In this document: piece by piece, positions 40,205 through 52,440 of the stretch
Numbering within the stretch: position 1 is the stretch's first letter
Layout: the number at the start of each line of letters is the position of its first letter
Source of the DNA: Manis javanica
Lineage: Eukaryota; Chordata; Mammalia; Pholidota; Manidae
Length of the DNA stretch: 64,000 nucleotides
Assembly: GCF_040802235.1 (NCBI RefSeq)
Contig: NC_133170.1
Location: 1,627,001-1,691,000 of the forward strand
Direction: 5' to 3'
Notes under the pieces: generated by a model
Told to the model about the DNA's origin: nothing
Database searches by the model: none
The model's input: only the letters and a program-made list of their open reading frames with translations
Program-made: the position numbers and the translations under genes

Positions 40205-40530
40205 TTCCAACCTGTGCCTCACCCTCCTGCGCTCCCTCACCCCAGAGCCCCGCTGAAGAGCTCTAGAAGCCACCTCTCCGCTTCCTCCTCCGCATCCCAT
40301 ACACCCGCTTTAATCAGGCCTCCATACTCATTCCAGAGAAAAGCTCTTTCCCAGGTCACATACGGCCCTGACTTTGCTGAATCCAGTGGCAATTCTCAGC
40401 CTCCATCTCACTCAGTCTATTGGCAGATGGCACATATCAATCGCTCTCTCTTGAAAAGCCATCGTGATTTGGCTTCTGGGGCACCGCCTTCTCGAGTCTC
40501 ACGTCCCCCTGGCCACTTACACTCAGCCCC
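40205..40530 (+). mobile_element. L2 LINE fragment, sense
   Basis: Contains 'ctttgctgaatccagtggca' and 'tcttgaaaagccatcgtga', preceded by C/T-rich text, which matches L2 ORF2 3' coding sequence in diverged form. Confidence 0.6.
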
Positions 40531-41384
40531 CCTGCCCCCCGGTCCCATGCAGGCTGACAAAGAGACAAAGACAACACTGGTAGAACATGGAGACAAAATG
40601 CAGTAAGCTGAGCAGCGAGAAAGCTTTATTTAAAAGTATGCACTTAAAGAAAAGGGAAAAGGGAAGTGTGGGCAACTTCAGAGAGGAGGTGAACTAAAAG
40701 GCTGGGGATTGTCTTTTTAGGATTTTCAGGAATGTGAAAAAGGGCCAGAAGTATAGACGTGTAAAATGCTCTCAGGTCAGGATCTCCTGTGGGACATTAA
40801 GTCTCCTCTCCTCCATTATCAGCCCTCCAGGAAATTCTGAAAAATTAACTTAACACAAGAAATTGATCAGTTCCTCTCCAAGACAGGGGCTTCTCTGGGA
40901 ACAAGTCAGTCAAGACCGCCTGCCCTGCCCCCAAGGTGAGTTGAGTTATTGTCTGCTTGCCAAAGAATATGTGAGGAATCTTACCTCCTAACTTCCTGGT
41001 TCTTAAAATGGAATCTTAGCTTTAAGATGGAGTCCCTCCTGTTATAATATATATAAACCACACTATTTATATCTTGGCTTTTTGGAAAATTAATCATGAT
41101 GCCTGTCTCCTGTCCCTGCCCTATACCACTTGCTCGGTAAAGCCGTGTCTAGCCTCTTTCTCCTCTTTCTTCAGATTCCCTGTTCCGGCGCTCTGGAGGA
41201 GGGGTAGGAAAGACCCCTCCCTGGGGCAGCAGCGGGGGCAAAGAGACAGAACACGGTGACCTGCACCAGGAGCCCTCTCCTGTCCCTCCCTTCTAAGCCC
41301 GCTGCTACCTTCCACCCTGCTCCTCGCCTGAAGTCTGACCAAGAGCCCAAAGCAGGGCTACACTGTATCTGTGCCTCATTAGGT

Positions 41385-41610
41385 GACTGACAGATCTGTA
41401 AACCAGGTGCCCCTCGTTTGAATCTAGCTACACCCTTTCCCGATTCTGCACCATTGTCCAGATGCCTCAACTGCTCTTGGCCTGTGTCTTTATCTGTAAA
41501 AAGGCTGCAATAATTGTATTGATCACAGAGGTTATGTGGGGAACAAATGCCCTCATGCATGTGCAGTGCTTAGCAAAGGGCGCAGCTCACAGCAAAGTGC
41601 TCAGTATGTT
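41385..41610 (+). mobile_element. MIR SINE, sense
   Basis: Contains 'cctcgtttgaatctagctac', then 'tctttatctgtaaaaaggctg' and 'gtgcagtgcttagcaaagg', in the order of a MIR. Confidence 0.65.
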
Positions 41611-44600
41611 ATGGAAAATACTGGAAAGACCCGGACTGCTTCACTGATGGAAGAACCCAGCGGCACTTGGAGGTCTTGGAGTTCTGAGGTTTGTTTTACA
41701 CGGGCGGGCGGGCTCAGAAGGGAGTCATCTCCCAAGGTTTGAGCCCCGAACAAAGGCAAGGGGAGCAATATGTATCTTTCTGCTTCCGTATGTGCAACAT
41801 TTCTATGCGCACAGCAAACAAGCAAGCAAGGGGGAGGGAGTTTAGGGAGCGAGTGCCCGGCAGGGCAGGGAGTGCCGGGGAGGCAGAAGTTAAGGAAGTT
41901 TCTGCTGTCTGTGCTCTGAAGAGCAGCAGAAGGGAGCCACCTGGACTGGACTGCTGTCCTTGTAAGTTTTTCCCTATCAAGTACACATTCACACTTAGTG
42001 CAGCAGGGAGACTGAACCCAAACCTGTTGCCGTGAGAGACTTAGCTCTGCGCTTGCTCTGGGTGAATCCATGAATTTGCCTTGTAGCAGGTCCCCTGTGT
42101 TTAGGTAGGAGTTGGCTGAACAGTTCTTAGTTGTAAGAAAGTTAAGGCTGATTTCCCTTGAGGAAGAAGCAGGACTTTGGGAAGCCTGGCACCGGAAATC
42201 CCACTCAGCACCTCTTAGAATGTAGGGCAGAGTGAATATGGGTCCAGGATACCCTCTGCACTGCAAATTCACTTTTTCCAATGAATAAAACAGGCATGAC
42301 TGAGGAAGGAGGCCTCTGTCATGGCTTTTGAGGTTGAATACTGTGGACATCGCCAGGATGGACCGCCATGATTCTAGCCAGTCATCTGGCAGAAAGGAAC
42401 AAGAGCCGCAGTGGGGTGAGCGCCCTATGGACATGGAGTCTAGGCTCATCACCAGGTCAAACATACCCTCCGGGCAGGGCTACCTTCAGTCCATTGTGAT
42501 GCAAAGGCCAGAGAGCTGGAAGGACCCGGCCTTGCCCACAGCACTCTGCTCTGCCTGAAGACGTGCCCTGCAGGTGAGGGTGAGCACAGATCTCCCTTTG
42601 GACCCAGGGGTGAGTGAGGCAATTTCCTTTAATGGTTCTAAGTTCTTAAGGGAGTCATTTCATCAGTGAGAAACACCCCAGGTGGCCAAGAGAATGATTT
42701 CTGACACCCACCCGTGAAGGCATATAGCAGTGAAGGGGTCAATACTGACCAATAACCGTAATGCACCTGCCCGGCTAGCATTTTCTCTCAAATGCAGATA
42801 AAGCTGTGTGGCTTCTCTGGTCACAGCAGCAATGAGCACACCTCAGGAAGGTGTTACTAGATTCTGGAAAATTTGGGCAAACCAGTTTTAAGAGATTAGT
42901 TGGGAAAATAAAAAGGCATAAAGCCATATACTACGTAAAGCTGTGCCACCACTTACATTGCATCCATCCATTTCTTCACTTACTTGTTCCTTGATTTAAT
43001 CATCCATTTACTATGTACTTACTGAGAGTGTTATTTACAGTAAAGAACTTCTATAAGACGTGTTTCTTGCCTCCAACGGGCCGACAGTTGCATCAACCGG
43101 ACATATTTCACGGGGCAGCAGAAGGAGGAATATCATTACATTTATTGTTGTCTTGCCAAGAAACACTGAATACTCAGAAAACCGAGTCTTCGCCTCTGCA
43201 AGGGTCCTGCGGCGGCTCACTGTGTGGGCGAGGGTGCGCATTTCGTTCACGGGCTCCTGGAGCGACAAAGGACTTACAATGGCCTCTGCTCGGTTCCAGC
43301 TCAGTCGACTGCCCTTTTGGTGTGGATGTTTGTTTCATGAAACAAAACCAAAACTGCATAACACACAACTTGGAGGAAACTCCATAAAGTGTGCCCTGGT
43401 GGGGTCTCCCTCATCCACCGATGGGGAAGATTCAGCAGGATCTGGCTCCCGTGGAAACGCCGCTTGCCTTCTGTTCTGAGGAGCGCGCCGGGAGAGGCCT
43501 TAGAGAAACAGCTTCACCGCCACCTAGTGAGTGTCCCTCCGCCGCCAGTCAGCCCTTGCGACTCTAGAGAAAATGAATTCCTGCCTGTCGTGGATCATCT
43601 GACAGTTCCGCATCCGTTCAACGAGGGTGAAATAACGAACTAACAGTAAGAACGGGACCGCGTGTGCGCATCTGCCGCCTTGACCCTTGGCTAATGTTCT
43701 GTATTTTGCTGGAATAAACATGTTCTCTGGGTGCAGGAAGACATCTGATCTGGTATTCCTTAATTAATGCAATCTTAGGCATCTTAGCATCCTTAGACAG
43801 TCTTTGAGCACCTACGCAGAATGAGGCAAGTGCTTACTGTGCTTATTTAGAAATTCCTATCACAGCAGCACCGGCGGAAGTATTCTAATCAGCTGCTGGG
43901 CAGCCGGTGCCCCGCACTCCGGGCAGCCTGAGGCTCACAGAAGGACTGCGGAGAGGGTCAGGTTGACAGACCGTTTCTGCTGTCTTAATGAGCACACATT
44001 AACTGGTTTCGCTGGAAAATCTCTTTGGATTATGACAGTAAAACGTCTTTCCCAACGTGGTGCGTTTTTAGTGGGCGGCTCTGGTCTTCGTGTGGAGGCT
44101 ACCCGTCTAGCCGGCCCCTTCTAGTCCATCCCGATTCACTTTCAGCCTCCGCCAGCCCCTGAAAACACGAGAGCTGAGAAAGCAGAGGCAGAGCCTGCCG
44201 CAGTTCCTTCCCCGGGGTGTCGGTCACAGCTGCCCAGTAACTTTGGCTGCCGGTCGTTTAATGCCTCTTTTGTGGCGAATGCTTTCTTGTGAGCATTAGC
44301 ATATGACACAGACTTCACACCTTGTGATCACTTCCCTGCGTCGTTCATATGCTTGTACAACCCCCAACCTGCCTGCCAGACCCCTTGTTACAGCCCATAA
44401 GCCCACAGAGTCTAACCTTGAGTTACTCTTCCCTCCGCAGCGAGTACGTAACCAGGAAGGCCAACCGCCGAAGGCCTGCCCAGGGGAAGAATTTCTCTGC
44501 ATCTCTGGCGACCACCCGTGAATGGACACAGGAGGGCTGGCGTCCACTTTCACTCACACCCAGGGATGGAGCCCCACTGCCCGTAGGCCAGGCTTTCCTC

Positions 44601-44685
44601 CCCATGGGTTGGGCATTTGGGATCTGCCATACACCCACAGGTGTGAGCTGGACGGAGCAGCTGTTACAACAGAGTAGAATGCCAG
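41611..44685. other. Unique sequence with one long orphan open frame
   Basis: No recognised gene or repeat. A minus-strand frame of 287 codons (42464-41601) is longer than expected by chance, but its composition (Ser, Cys and Leu rich, no domain) does not look like a known protein, and its 3' end overlaps the MIR. Treat as noncoding unless expression or conservation says otherwise. Confidence 0.45.
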
Positions 44686-44689
44686 CTGC

Positions 44690-45010
44690 TCTAACAAAAA
44701 TACCGGGCCCTGGGGGTCTTGGACAGCAAACACTGGTTTCTCACATTTCTGGAGGCTGTGAAGTCCCTGATCAAGGCACCAGCAGGTTTGGTGTCTTGGG
44801 GAGTGCTGGCTTCAGGTGTGCAGACAGTCTCTTCTCTCCAGGTCCTCAGGGGGTGGGAATACTGAGCTCTGGGCTCCTTGTCTCCTTTTGGAGGGCCTGC
44901 ACCCATTATGGGGTTCCACTCCCAAAGCTCACCCAGATGCATTAGCCTTCCAAAGTCCCACCTACAAATGCCACCCCACGGGATGATGCTTCAATGCACA
45001 GAATCTGGGG
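44690..45010 (+). repeat. Old mammalian interspersed repeat, 5' part
   Basis: Contains 'tttctcacatttctggaggct', then 'gaagtccctgatcaaggcacc' and 'agcaggtttggtgtcttggg', a common mammalian repeat text. It appears to be the 5' portion of the same family seen at 25.7 kb. Confidence 0.55.
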
Positions 45011-46775
45011 GCACATGGACACTGTCCGCAGATGCCACGGGGTCTGGCCATCCTGCGCACAGGCTTAATGTGTTCTCTGGCCTTGCCTATGCTTGGCAGC
45101 ACACGGCCCACGTCCTTCATACAGTGGACTATTCCTAGGCCTGCCCAGCCTTATGACCAAGATCCATAGGACCCAGCCCATAAGGTGAGGCATGGGTGTG
45201 GGCCGGAGGGAGTCACAAAAAGCATAAAATTCTCTGGGGCACGTGGCATGGCCTTACTCCAGGAACCCAGGGGCCAGTGCGGTGCTCCTCTGGGAGGGGG
45301 CACAGCATAAACCCCACTCAGCCTCTTTTGTTACCATGGAAACCTGCAACACTGTAGGGCCTGCAGCTCTTACAGCCCAAGGGGGTCAGAGCTGCTGGCC
45401 TGCATCTGGGACCTGCTGCAGAGCCCTCTCCCGCTCTGAGCTGAAATCCACTTAAACCTGGAATCCTTGCACATTGCCTGGCATGTGTCTCTACATGTGG
45501 ACTGTATGTGCCACCAGACATTGTGCTTCTCTTTTTGTGGCAGGATGTCTCAGTGTGTCAGTCACTGGACCCCTAAAAATGTCACGGGTGTGTCAGGCCC
45601 CTGAATTCCTGAATTTCCTCAGGCCCGTGTCCTGCCCCATAGGACATGTCTGTCGCCTAAGGCCTTGTGTGTGTGAGCCAGCTTGCACTCATTTGCTCCT
45701 ATAAACATGAAGTCATGGATGTACTGAGTCAGCGTGAAGCCCTGTAGGATGCCAACTCTTTCTGTGGACTATGTTTGGACGAAGGGCTCTACAGCTACAT
45801 TGGGTAATGCTATGAATTAAATATTTTTGTCTGATCCATGTGAACAGAAATAGCTTCTGATACTCTTTTATGATTTTGATAGAATATATTTGTGCTGCTC
45901 CAAGGAAGGGTGTGCCCTGAGCAGGTGGCTCTCGGTGGCTGAGGCTGCCACCCAGGCCCTGACAGGTGGGGCTGTCCCCTCACTGACACCCCAGCATTTG
46001 CAGGGGACCTGGGCAGCCCATGTTTATCCCAAGTCACTAGGGGGCTTTTATTGTTATTGGTGCAGAAGTAAGGTTTTCTTTTTCTTTGAAACAAGCAGAC
46101 CAGAACTAGAACTGCTCACCTGATCACCCTTGTACCTTCAGTACATCATCTGTGCTTGCAAACCTGATACATCTGCTTCTCTGTTTCCCTGTCTCTGGGC
46201 TCATGTTAATACTTGAAGAATGGTACATACCTCCTATCACTGTGTGAGCTGAAATCTCTGCAGGTAATCTTCCAGTCCCTAGAAAGAGCTGAGCTGCAAG
46301 AGCCTCCTCTGGGTCCTTACGGGGGATGGCCCAGCCCCCATTTGCCACCATTCCCTGCTGCCTGTGGTGAGTGCACAGCCTCAGAACCCCAGTTAAAACA
46401 AGGCCTGTTTGTGTGTCATCCTCACACAATCAAGGGCCCAGCAATTTTGTCCAATTGTGGAAAGATGACTTTTTACCTTTCTAGTGTCCCACAGCTCCCA
46501 AACTTTAGAACTGGTGGGCCTGTGCCTCACAGGTGAGGACCTGAGGTTCCAAAGCGTAGCTGAGCCAGAACTGCCCGAGGGCATCTGTCCACAGCTGCTG
46601 AGGCCACATGCCCCCAGGCCTCTCAACCATAATGTGCCCAAGTGGGCACTGATCCAGACGTTTGTGGTGAGTCAGGCCAGGCCATCAGGCTGGTGGGGGC
46701 CTATCGGGTCACCATTTAGTAATGTAAATTAAATTAGATCTTATTTAATTGTTTTATTATATTTGATAATAGGTC
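45011..46775. other. No gene recognised
   Basis: Mixed composition. It may include decayed retroviral or other repeat sequence, but nothing could be named. Confidence 0.45.
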
Positions 46776-46779
46776 TTGA

Positions 46780-46935
46780 CATCCATTCTTTGTCAGAGTG
46801 ATTTCTTAAAATATGCTCTAATGATAGCATTTCCTACTTAGAATTCTGTAGAGATTTCCCATTAATTTCAGAAGAAGGTGTTAAGTCCTCAAAACAGTCA
46901 ACAAGGTCCAGGCATGATCTGACCCCCGCCCACCT
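46780..46935 (+). mobile_element. L2 LINE fragment, sense
   Basis: Contains 'gtcaacaaggtccaggcatg', then 'atctgacccccgcccacctg', the diverged L2 'aaggccctgcatgatctggcccctgcc' block, with the preceding 'agagatttcccattaatttc'. Confidence 0.7.
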
Positions 46936-47625
46936 GTCCATCTGAGAAAGGCACTCGAGACAGAGGAGTGGACCTCACAAAGGACAAGGGTGGTAACCCT
47001 ACATACACGATCGCACAAGTAATCGTCAGTCACAGTCACAAGTTCTGCCTGAAGGTCGTCTGTTGCGAAGACATGCAACCTCCCCGCGGGGCATTACTCT
47101 ATGGATTGATTGCTTTTCTTTGCACAGGAATGTCACTGCATCTGTAGGTTCAGCTTTATTCCATCACCCAGTGGCCCCACCCAAACCCAGCACCATCCCT
47201 GAGCCCACCCTCACAGGGAGGTCCCTTCCCAGGAAGCGGCTCCTGTTAGGGGGGTGGGGGGCTTAGGGTGTTACTTCCCCCCAGGTGTGTCTGCGAGGCA
47301 GGGCAAGAACCTGACCTGCTCTCTTGTCTGTAGCTCGCCGGGGACCCTGCCCTGGACCCACACTTGGAAGGAGGCCAAAATGTAAACTGGCCCCTGTGCC
47401 CCTGTGGGGCTCCTCCCGGTTGCTGGGGCGGCTCAGAGCCCTTGGGAACTGGGACGGCATCGCGACAGCATCGCAACAGCCTCTGCAGGGCCGGCCGGCA
47501 CACCTCCTGGTGGATGAGCCAAGCAGGGAAGTCAAACCCGTGGCCCCGGCTCCTGGTTCCTCGATGCCCAGATTCATTTTTTTTCAGGCTTGGGCTATGA
47601 CACATACTTAGGCCCTTCGGTCTCA

Positions 47626-47678
47626 AGAATAAACCTCTATCCTGTCCTTTAGAATAAACCTCTATCCTGTCCTTTAGA
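47626..47678 (+). repeat. Perfect 25-bp tandem duplication containing AATAAA
   Basis: AGAATAAACCTCTATCCTGT plus CCTTT occurs twice head to tail (47626-47650, 47651-47675) with no mismatch, duplicating an AATAAA hexamer. Confidence 0.95.
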
Positions 47679-47929
47679 AAGGACAGTGGGTGTGGGGCGG
47701 GGTTAAGTAGGAGAACAGCTCACACTCACGGCCTTGAGGTGAGAGGGGACGCGTGATAAAATGGCAAAGGGCAAGACAAGACGTGAGACGCGTCTTCCCT
47801 CATGTCTTGCTCCCCTGCAGCCGTGTTCCGTGCTGGCTGCCGGGCTGGGGAGGCCGGCCTGGGCGCTCATGCTCCGACCCCACGCTTCTGATTGCCTTCG
47901 GGCTGTGCGCCAGTTTTCCTTCCAGCCCA

Positions 47930-48115
47930 CACAAAGCTAATCAAATTAATGGCTGCTGCTGGTTCTCATCAAATGCCATTAAAATACAACCATTTCATGA
48001 ATAATTCTAAACACTGACTCAAAGCAATTGATTACAAGAACCATGTATTTCAAATGGGAGGAATAATTGATGTTTTCAACATGGAAATAGGCTTCTAAGG
48101 AATTCTGAGCTGTAC
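47930..48115. promoter_or_regulatory. Candidate noncoding regulatory block
   Basis: This is a unique AT-rich stretch with several homeodomain-like cores (AATCAAATTAATGG, CAATTGATTAC, AATAATTGATG) and no repeat or coding signature. It resembles conserved noncoding sequence by composition only. Confidence 0.2.
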
Positions 48116-48394
48116 AGCTATGAGCACAGTTCATTCGCACTTACAAGCTTCTGGATTGTATGTATTTCCCAATTCTGGCTTTCAGAGAATAGCATGTAAA
48201 ACCCTGCAGACCCGTTTTGTCTTCTGTTTATTCTGTCCCAGGCTGCCTGCGGGTTCCCCGAGTGCTAGGATGCTCACGGGGCTGCAGTCTGCTCGCGGTG
48301 CTGTGCAGAATGGCTAGTATTAGTTCCTTTGTCTAAAAGACCGGCCTCTCCGGATGCACAGTCATCGTGTAACTACTGCTCCATCCGTCACAGT

Positions 48395-48500
48395 CCCTAT
48401 GCCGATAAACATAGGGGTGCATGTGTCTTTTTGAATGAGGGACTTTGTTTTCTTCAGGTAAAGTCCTAGGAGTGGAGTTACTGGCTCCCCTGGTCCTTGA
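48395..48500 (-). mobile_element. L1 3' UTR fragment, antisense
   Basis: Contains 'aacataggggtgcatgtgtc', then a 'ttttcttcaggtaaagtcc' and 'ggagtggagttactggctc' block, the complement of the L1 3' UTR. Confidence 0.75.
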
Positions 48501-48604
48501 GCATTCAGACTCAGACAGGATCGCATCACTGCTCTCTGGGTCTCCAGCTTGCAAAGGGTAAATGTGGGGCTTCTTCACCTCCATCAACTCATGAGCCAAT
48601 TTCA

Positions 48605-48632
48605 TATAATAAATAAATAAACAAATAAATAG
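48605..48632 (+). repeat. (AAAT)n-like simple repeat
   Basis: A short AAAT/AAAC tetranucleotide tract. Confidence 0.85.
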
Positions 48633-49324
48633 GGTGTATCTATATATCCTATTGGTTCTCTTTCTTGATATGGGGGAGTGAGGGGTAATATAATTTTCCT
48701 GCCTCTTTCCTAACTTAAAGGATTTGATTGACAAATTCTATTCCCCTACATTCCTCCTGGAGGAGATCGGAAGGTTTGAGTATATTATGCTCCATAAGTG
48801 AGACAATTCTAAGTATGTTCCCTCATTCATTATACAGTTATTCATTCACATCTTATTGAGTTAGAAACTGTGATAAAAAGATGATTAATGTAGAACTCCT
48901 CCCTCACCTCAGGGCTTCAGTGAAGGCAGGGCCGAGGAGTCTATGACCCAGGAGAAGGTACAGACCTGTAAACATGCAAAGGAAGAGAATAATGTAAGAT
49001 ATTATAATAGATGAACGGTAGGCCATGTGGGAGCATAAGGGAGGTCAGTTCTACTTTGGAAGGTGAAGAGAGATTTAATAAAAGAGAGGCTACTTGGGTT
49101 CTTCTGGTCATGGTGGGAAAGGTGGTTTCAAGCAGAAGACACCGAGAGGAAGTGGGTGTGAGTGGGCAGATCCATCGCTCTCCATGGCTCATTAGGAGAG
49201 TGATACGCAGTCAGCTTGCCTGGACGATTAGAACCCACTGGGCCTGGAAGAGAAAACCAGAAGCAGTCAGAGTGCCAGCCAGAATTTCACATTTCATCAA
49301 TGATTTCCAAATTAATGTTTGTTA
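48633..49324. other. Unique sequence, no gene recognised
   Basis: No gene, RNA or named repeat. The open frames at 48941-49325 overlap on both strands and show no domain. Confidence 0.5.
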
Positions 49325-49440
49325 GAGAATTGCCTGCGGAACTTTTAAATCTCAGTTTAGCCTCAATTCCATCCTACACCCACTGAGTCAGAAATTTCAG
49401 GTGTGAGACCCACTGGGTATATATTTTGCAAATGTACATC
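49325..49440 (+). mobile_element. MER5-like hAT MITE fragment
   Basis: Contains 'agaattgcctgcggaactttt', then 'cactgagtcagaaatttcagg', which follows the first half of MER5A in sense orientation. Confidence 0.55.
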
Positions 49441-49567
49441 TGACTACAAATTCCCCAAATTGTTCCCTGTCCTTTGTGGACACAGTGCTGGATGGCACCT
49501 CGTGGGATCCCTTGCAGTGAGGCAGGCACTACAGCAGAGTTCTAGAAAATGGAATGCAAAAAGCAAT

Positions 49568-51655
49568 GTGTGCTGAGATTCAAGACGGCGGTGTAAGAGG
49601 TGAGACAGAGAAACTCCTCCCAAAACCACAGATAGTGTGAAAATACAGTTAACACAACTAACCCTAAAACTGCAACAGGAAAGAAGGCTGCACCAGACTG
49701 CACACAGACCTCACGAACAGAGCGGACCTCACAAAACAGGGTAACGGACGGAAGCCTTGATCCAGCGGGACCTGAGTCCTTCCTCCACCCCAGCTCATTG
49801 GCGGGAGGAAGAGAAATGGAGCAGGGAGGGGGTGGAGGCCTGCGACTGCTGAACACCCAGCCTGGAGGTCTGCTTTGCGAGCAAAGACCTGCACTGTGTG
49901 GTGCTCTGGAGGATGGAGAGCTTGGACAGGCACAGTGCTTGAGAGATTCTGGCCACTTGTGGAGGATGGGATCCACACCCGGCCGCTCTGGATCAGAGGA
50001 AAGGCAGGCAGTCTGAGAGGCTTCCTAGCAGCAAGAGGGCTGCTGAAGGGGCCGGGTTTGCATGGAGCTTGCTGAGCAGGGGAGGGAAGAGCTGAACAAG
50101 GTTGTTTGGGTGCACTCTGCCCACTGGTTGGGAACTTTGAGGAGCTTCAGGTACTCCATCCCCCTGGCTGGATGCTCAGCTGCGAGGCCCCCCACTGTGA
50201 CACACAGCCTGCTGCGCCTCCCTCCTGGCTGGCCAGCACCGGTTCACAAACCTGCAGTCACTGTGCTGGCATCAGGCCAGCCAGAGGGGGGCCCCGCCCA
50301 TAACAGCTAGAGACGCACAGCACAGAGGCTCACATCTGGGTGCTCGGCCCGCTGGCTCTGACACCGGAGATGGCACAGCAGACGGGTATCAGGAAACAGA
50401 TCTCTCCTCCCCCAAGGCACCAGCTCCGCTCCCCTATGACCCCCAACCTCACTCCAGGGGCTGAGTAGCTCCAGAGACTGGAGCTTCTGGGCACTAGTGG
50501 CACCACACAGAAATATGAAATGTCAAAAGAACATGGTTCAGACCAAAATCTCACAAACCCCAGAAAAAGGGCCAAATGAAATGGAACTCACCAATCTTCC
50601 AGAAAGAGAATTCAAAATAAAAATCATAATATGCTATGGAGGTACAGAAAAATATTCAAGAACTCAGGAACAAATTTAAGACAGAGATTCAATCATTAAG
50701 AAATTCCATATCTGAAATGAAACATACAATAGAGGGATTTAAAAGCAGATTAGATGTAGTAGAAGAGACGGTAAATGGAATAGAAGAGAAGAGGAATACA
50801 AAGAAGCTGAGGCACAGAGAGAAAAAAGGATCTCTGAGAATGCAAGTATATTGAGAGAACTGTGAGACCAATCCAAACGGAACAATATTTGCATAATAGG
50901 GATACCAGAAGAAGAAGAGAGAGAGAAGGAGATAGAAAGTGTCATTGAGGAGGTAATTGCTGAAAACGTCCCCAATCTGGGGAAGGAGATAGTCTCTCAA
51001 GCCATTGAGATGCACGGATCTCCCAATACAAGGGACCCATGGAAGACAACAACAAGACATATAATAATTAAAATGGCAAAGATTAAGGATAAAGACAGAC
51101 TTTCAAAAGCAGCTAGAGAGAGAAAAAAGATCACATACAAAGGAAAACCTATCAGGCTATCATCAGATTTCTCAACAGAAACCTTACAGGCCAGAAGGGA
51201 GTGGCATGATGTATTTAATGCAATGAAGCAGAAGGGCCTGGAACCATGAATACTCTACTCAGAAAGGTTATCATTTATATTTGAAGGAGGGATTAAATAA
51301 TTTTCAGATCAGCAAAAGCTGAGCTGAGAGAATTTACCTCTCACAACCACTTCTACAGTGCATTTTGGAGGGACTCCTACAGATGGAAGTATTCCTAAGA
51401 CGAAATAGATGTCACCCAAGAGATAGACAAAGAATACAGAATATGATTCATAACATACAAGGAATGGAGGAGGAAGAAAAAGGAGGAAAAAAAAAGAATC
51501 TTTAGGTTGTGTTTGTAATAGCATATGAAGTGAGTTAAATTAGTCTGCTAGATAGTAAGGGAATTGCCCTTGAACCTTTGGTAACCACAAAACTAAAGGC
51601 TGCCATGGCAATAAGTACACACCTATAGATAATCACCCTAAATGTAAAGTGAAGT
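49568..51655 (+). mobile_element. L1/HAL1-like element: 5' UTR plus ORF1, no ORF2
   Basis: It begins with 'caagacggcggtgtaagagg', an L1 5' UTR start, followed by about 0.9 kb of GC-rich 5' UTR. ORF1 remnants run from 50514 (MKCQKNMVQTKISQTPEKGP) through a coiled-coil-like part at 50636-50854 to the RNA-binding C-terminal domain at 51010-51249 (ETLQARREWHDVFNAMKQKG). Frameshifts and stops show it is dead. The ORF1-ORF2 spacer follows (51400-51650) and stops at 'ataatcaccctaaatgtaaa', where ORF2 would start. The rest of L1 and a poly(A) tail are absent. Confidence 0.88.
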
Positions 51656-51679
51656 AGTTTGACCCTATTTAGACTCTAG

Positions 51680-51850
51680 GAGGACAGTTCTGGTGAGAGG
51701 GTGGAAAGTGGGTTGCACTGGATGAGGTGAGATGAGGGAGGCCAGTCAAGACCACGTTGCAGTTACCCTGGCAGGAGAAGAGGGGGTCCCTGCACGGCAG
51801 TAAGCGAAGTGACGGGGGGTAGGACAGCAGACCCGGAGGGCACCGGTGGA
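51680..51850 (+). repeat. Old interspersed repeat, family not named
   Basis: The text 'gatgaggtgagatgagggagg' and 'accacgttgcagttaccctgg' resembles the repeat family at 1.0-1.5 kb. Confidence 0.3.
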
Positions 51851-52199
51851 TGTGACCCACTCCCACCAAATGAGACCATTTGGGTATGTAGGTGACAGAG
51901 CCTCCTGTTTTCTGGCATATTTGAAGCTCTAAATATTACTGTTCATATTCAAGAACATTATAATGTGTTCAAAGGTAATTTTATAGTGATTTCATCATCA
52001 TCAAATCTGAATGATAACGTAACAATTCTTCCCTGAGCTGGCATTGCGTCTCTCGTCTTACACATTTGATTTCAGTTAAGCATGACTATTCTTAAGCGCA
52101 GGTCTTGTCTAGTGTGGTGAGATTGAAGTCGGCTGGACTATCTGGATAAAATAATGCATTCCAAGCAAGGAGGTCCATAAACGGAATGGGAAACCACAG

Positions 52200-52440
52200 T
52201 ACTGTTTTAAAATGTCACCTGGAAAGCGTCGTGTCTTGGCTGAGGGGAGCCCTGATTCCAGGGGGTCGTGCGGTGCGCTGTCCCGCAGGGCGAGGCTGGA
52301 GCGACGCCCCCGTTCAGAAGGCTTCCTCGGGGGCAGGCGCACGGCCGGCTGAGCAGGGCCTCGGGTGTGTGTCCGCTCCCGTTTGAACGCGGAAGGCCCT
52401 GAGCTTTCACTTGGGGATTCTTGAAGGCGGCGGATTACTG
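52200..52440. promoter_or_regulatory. CpG-rich patch
   Basis: Roughly 20 CpGs in about 230 bp by eye, with a second, smaller cluster at 52735-52870, separated by AT-rich DNA. No exon, promoter element or repeat was recognised. TMEM117 ends about 5 kb away in convergent orientation, so this is not its promoter. Confidence 0.35.
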
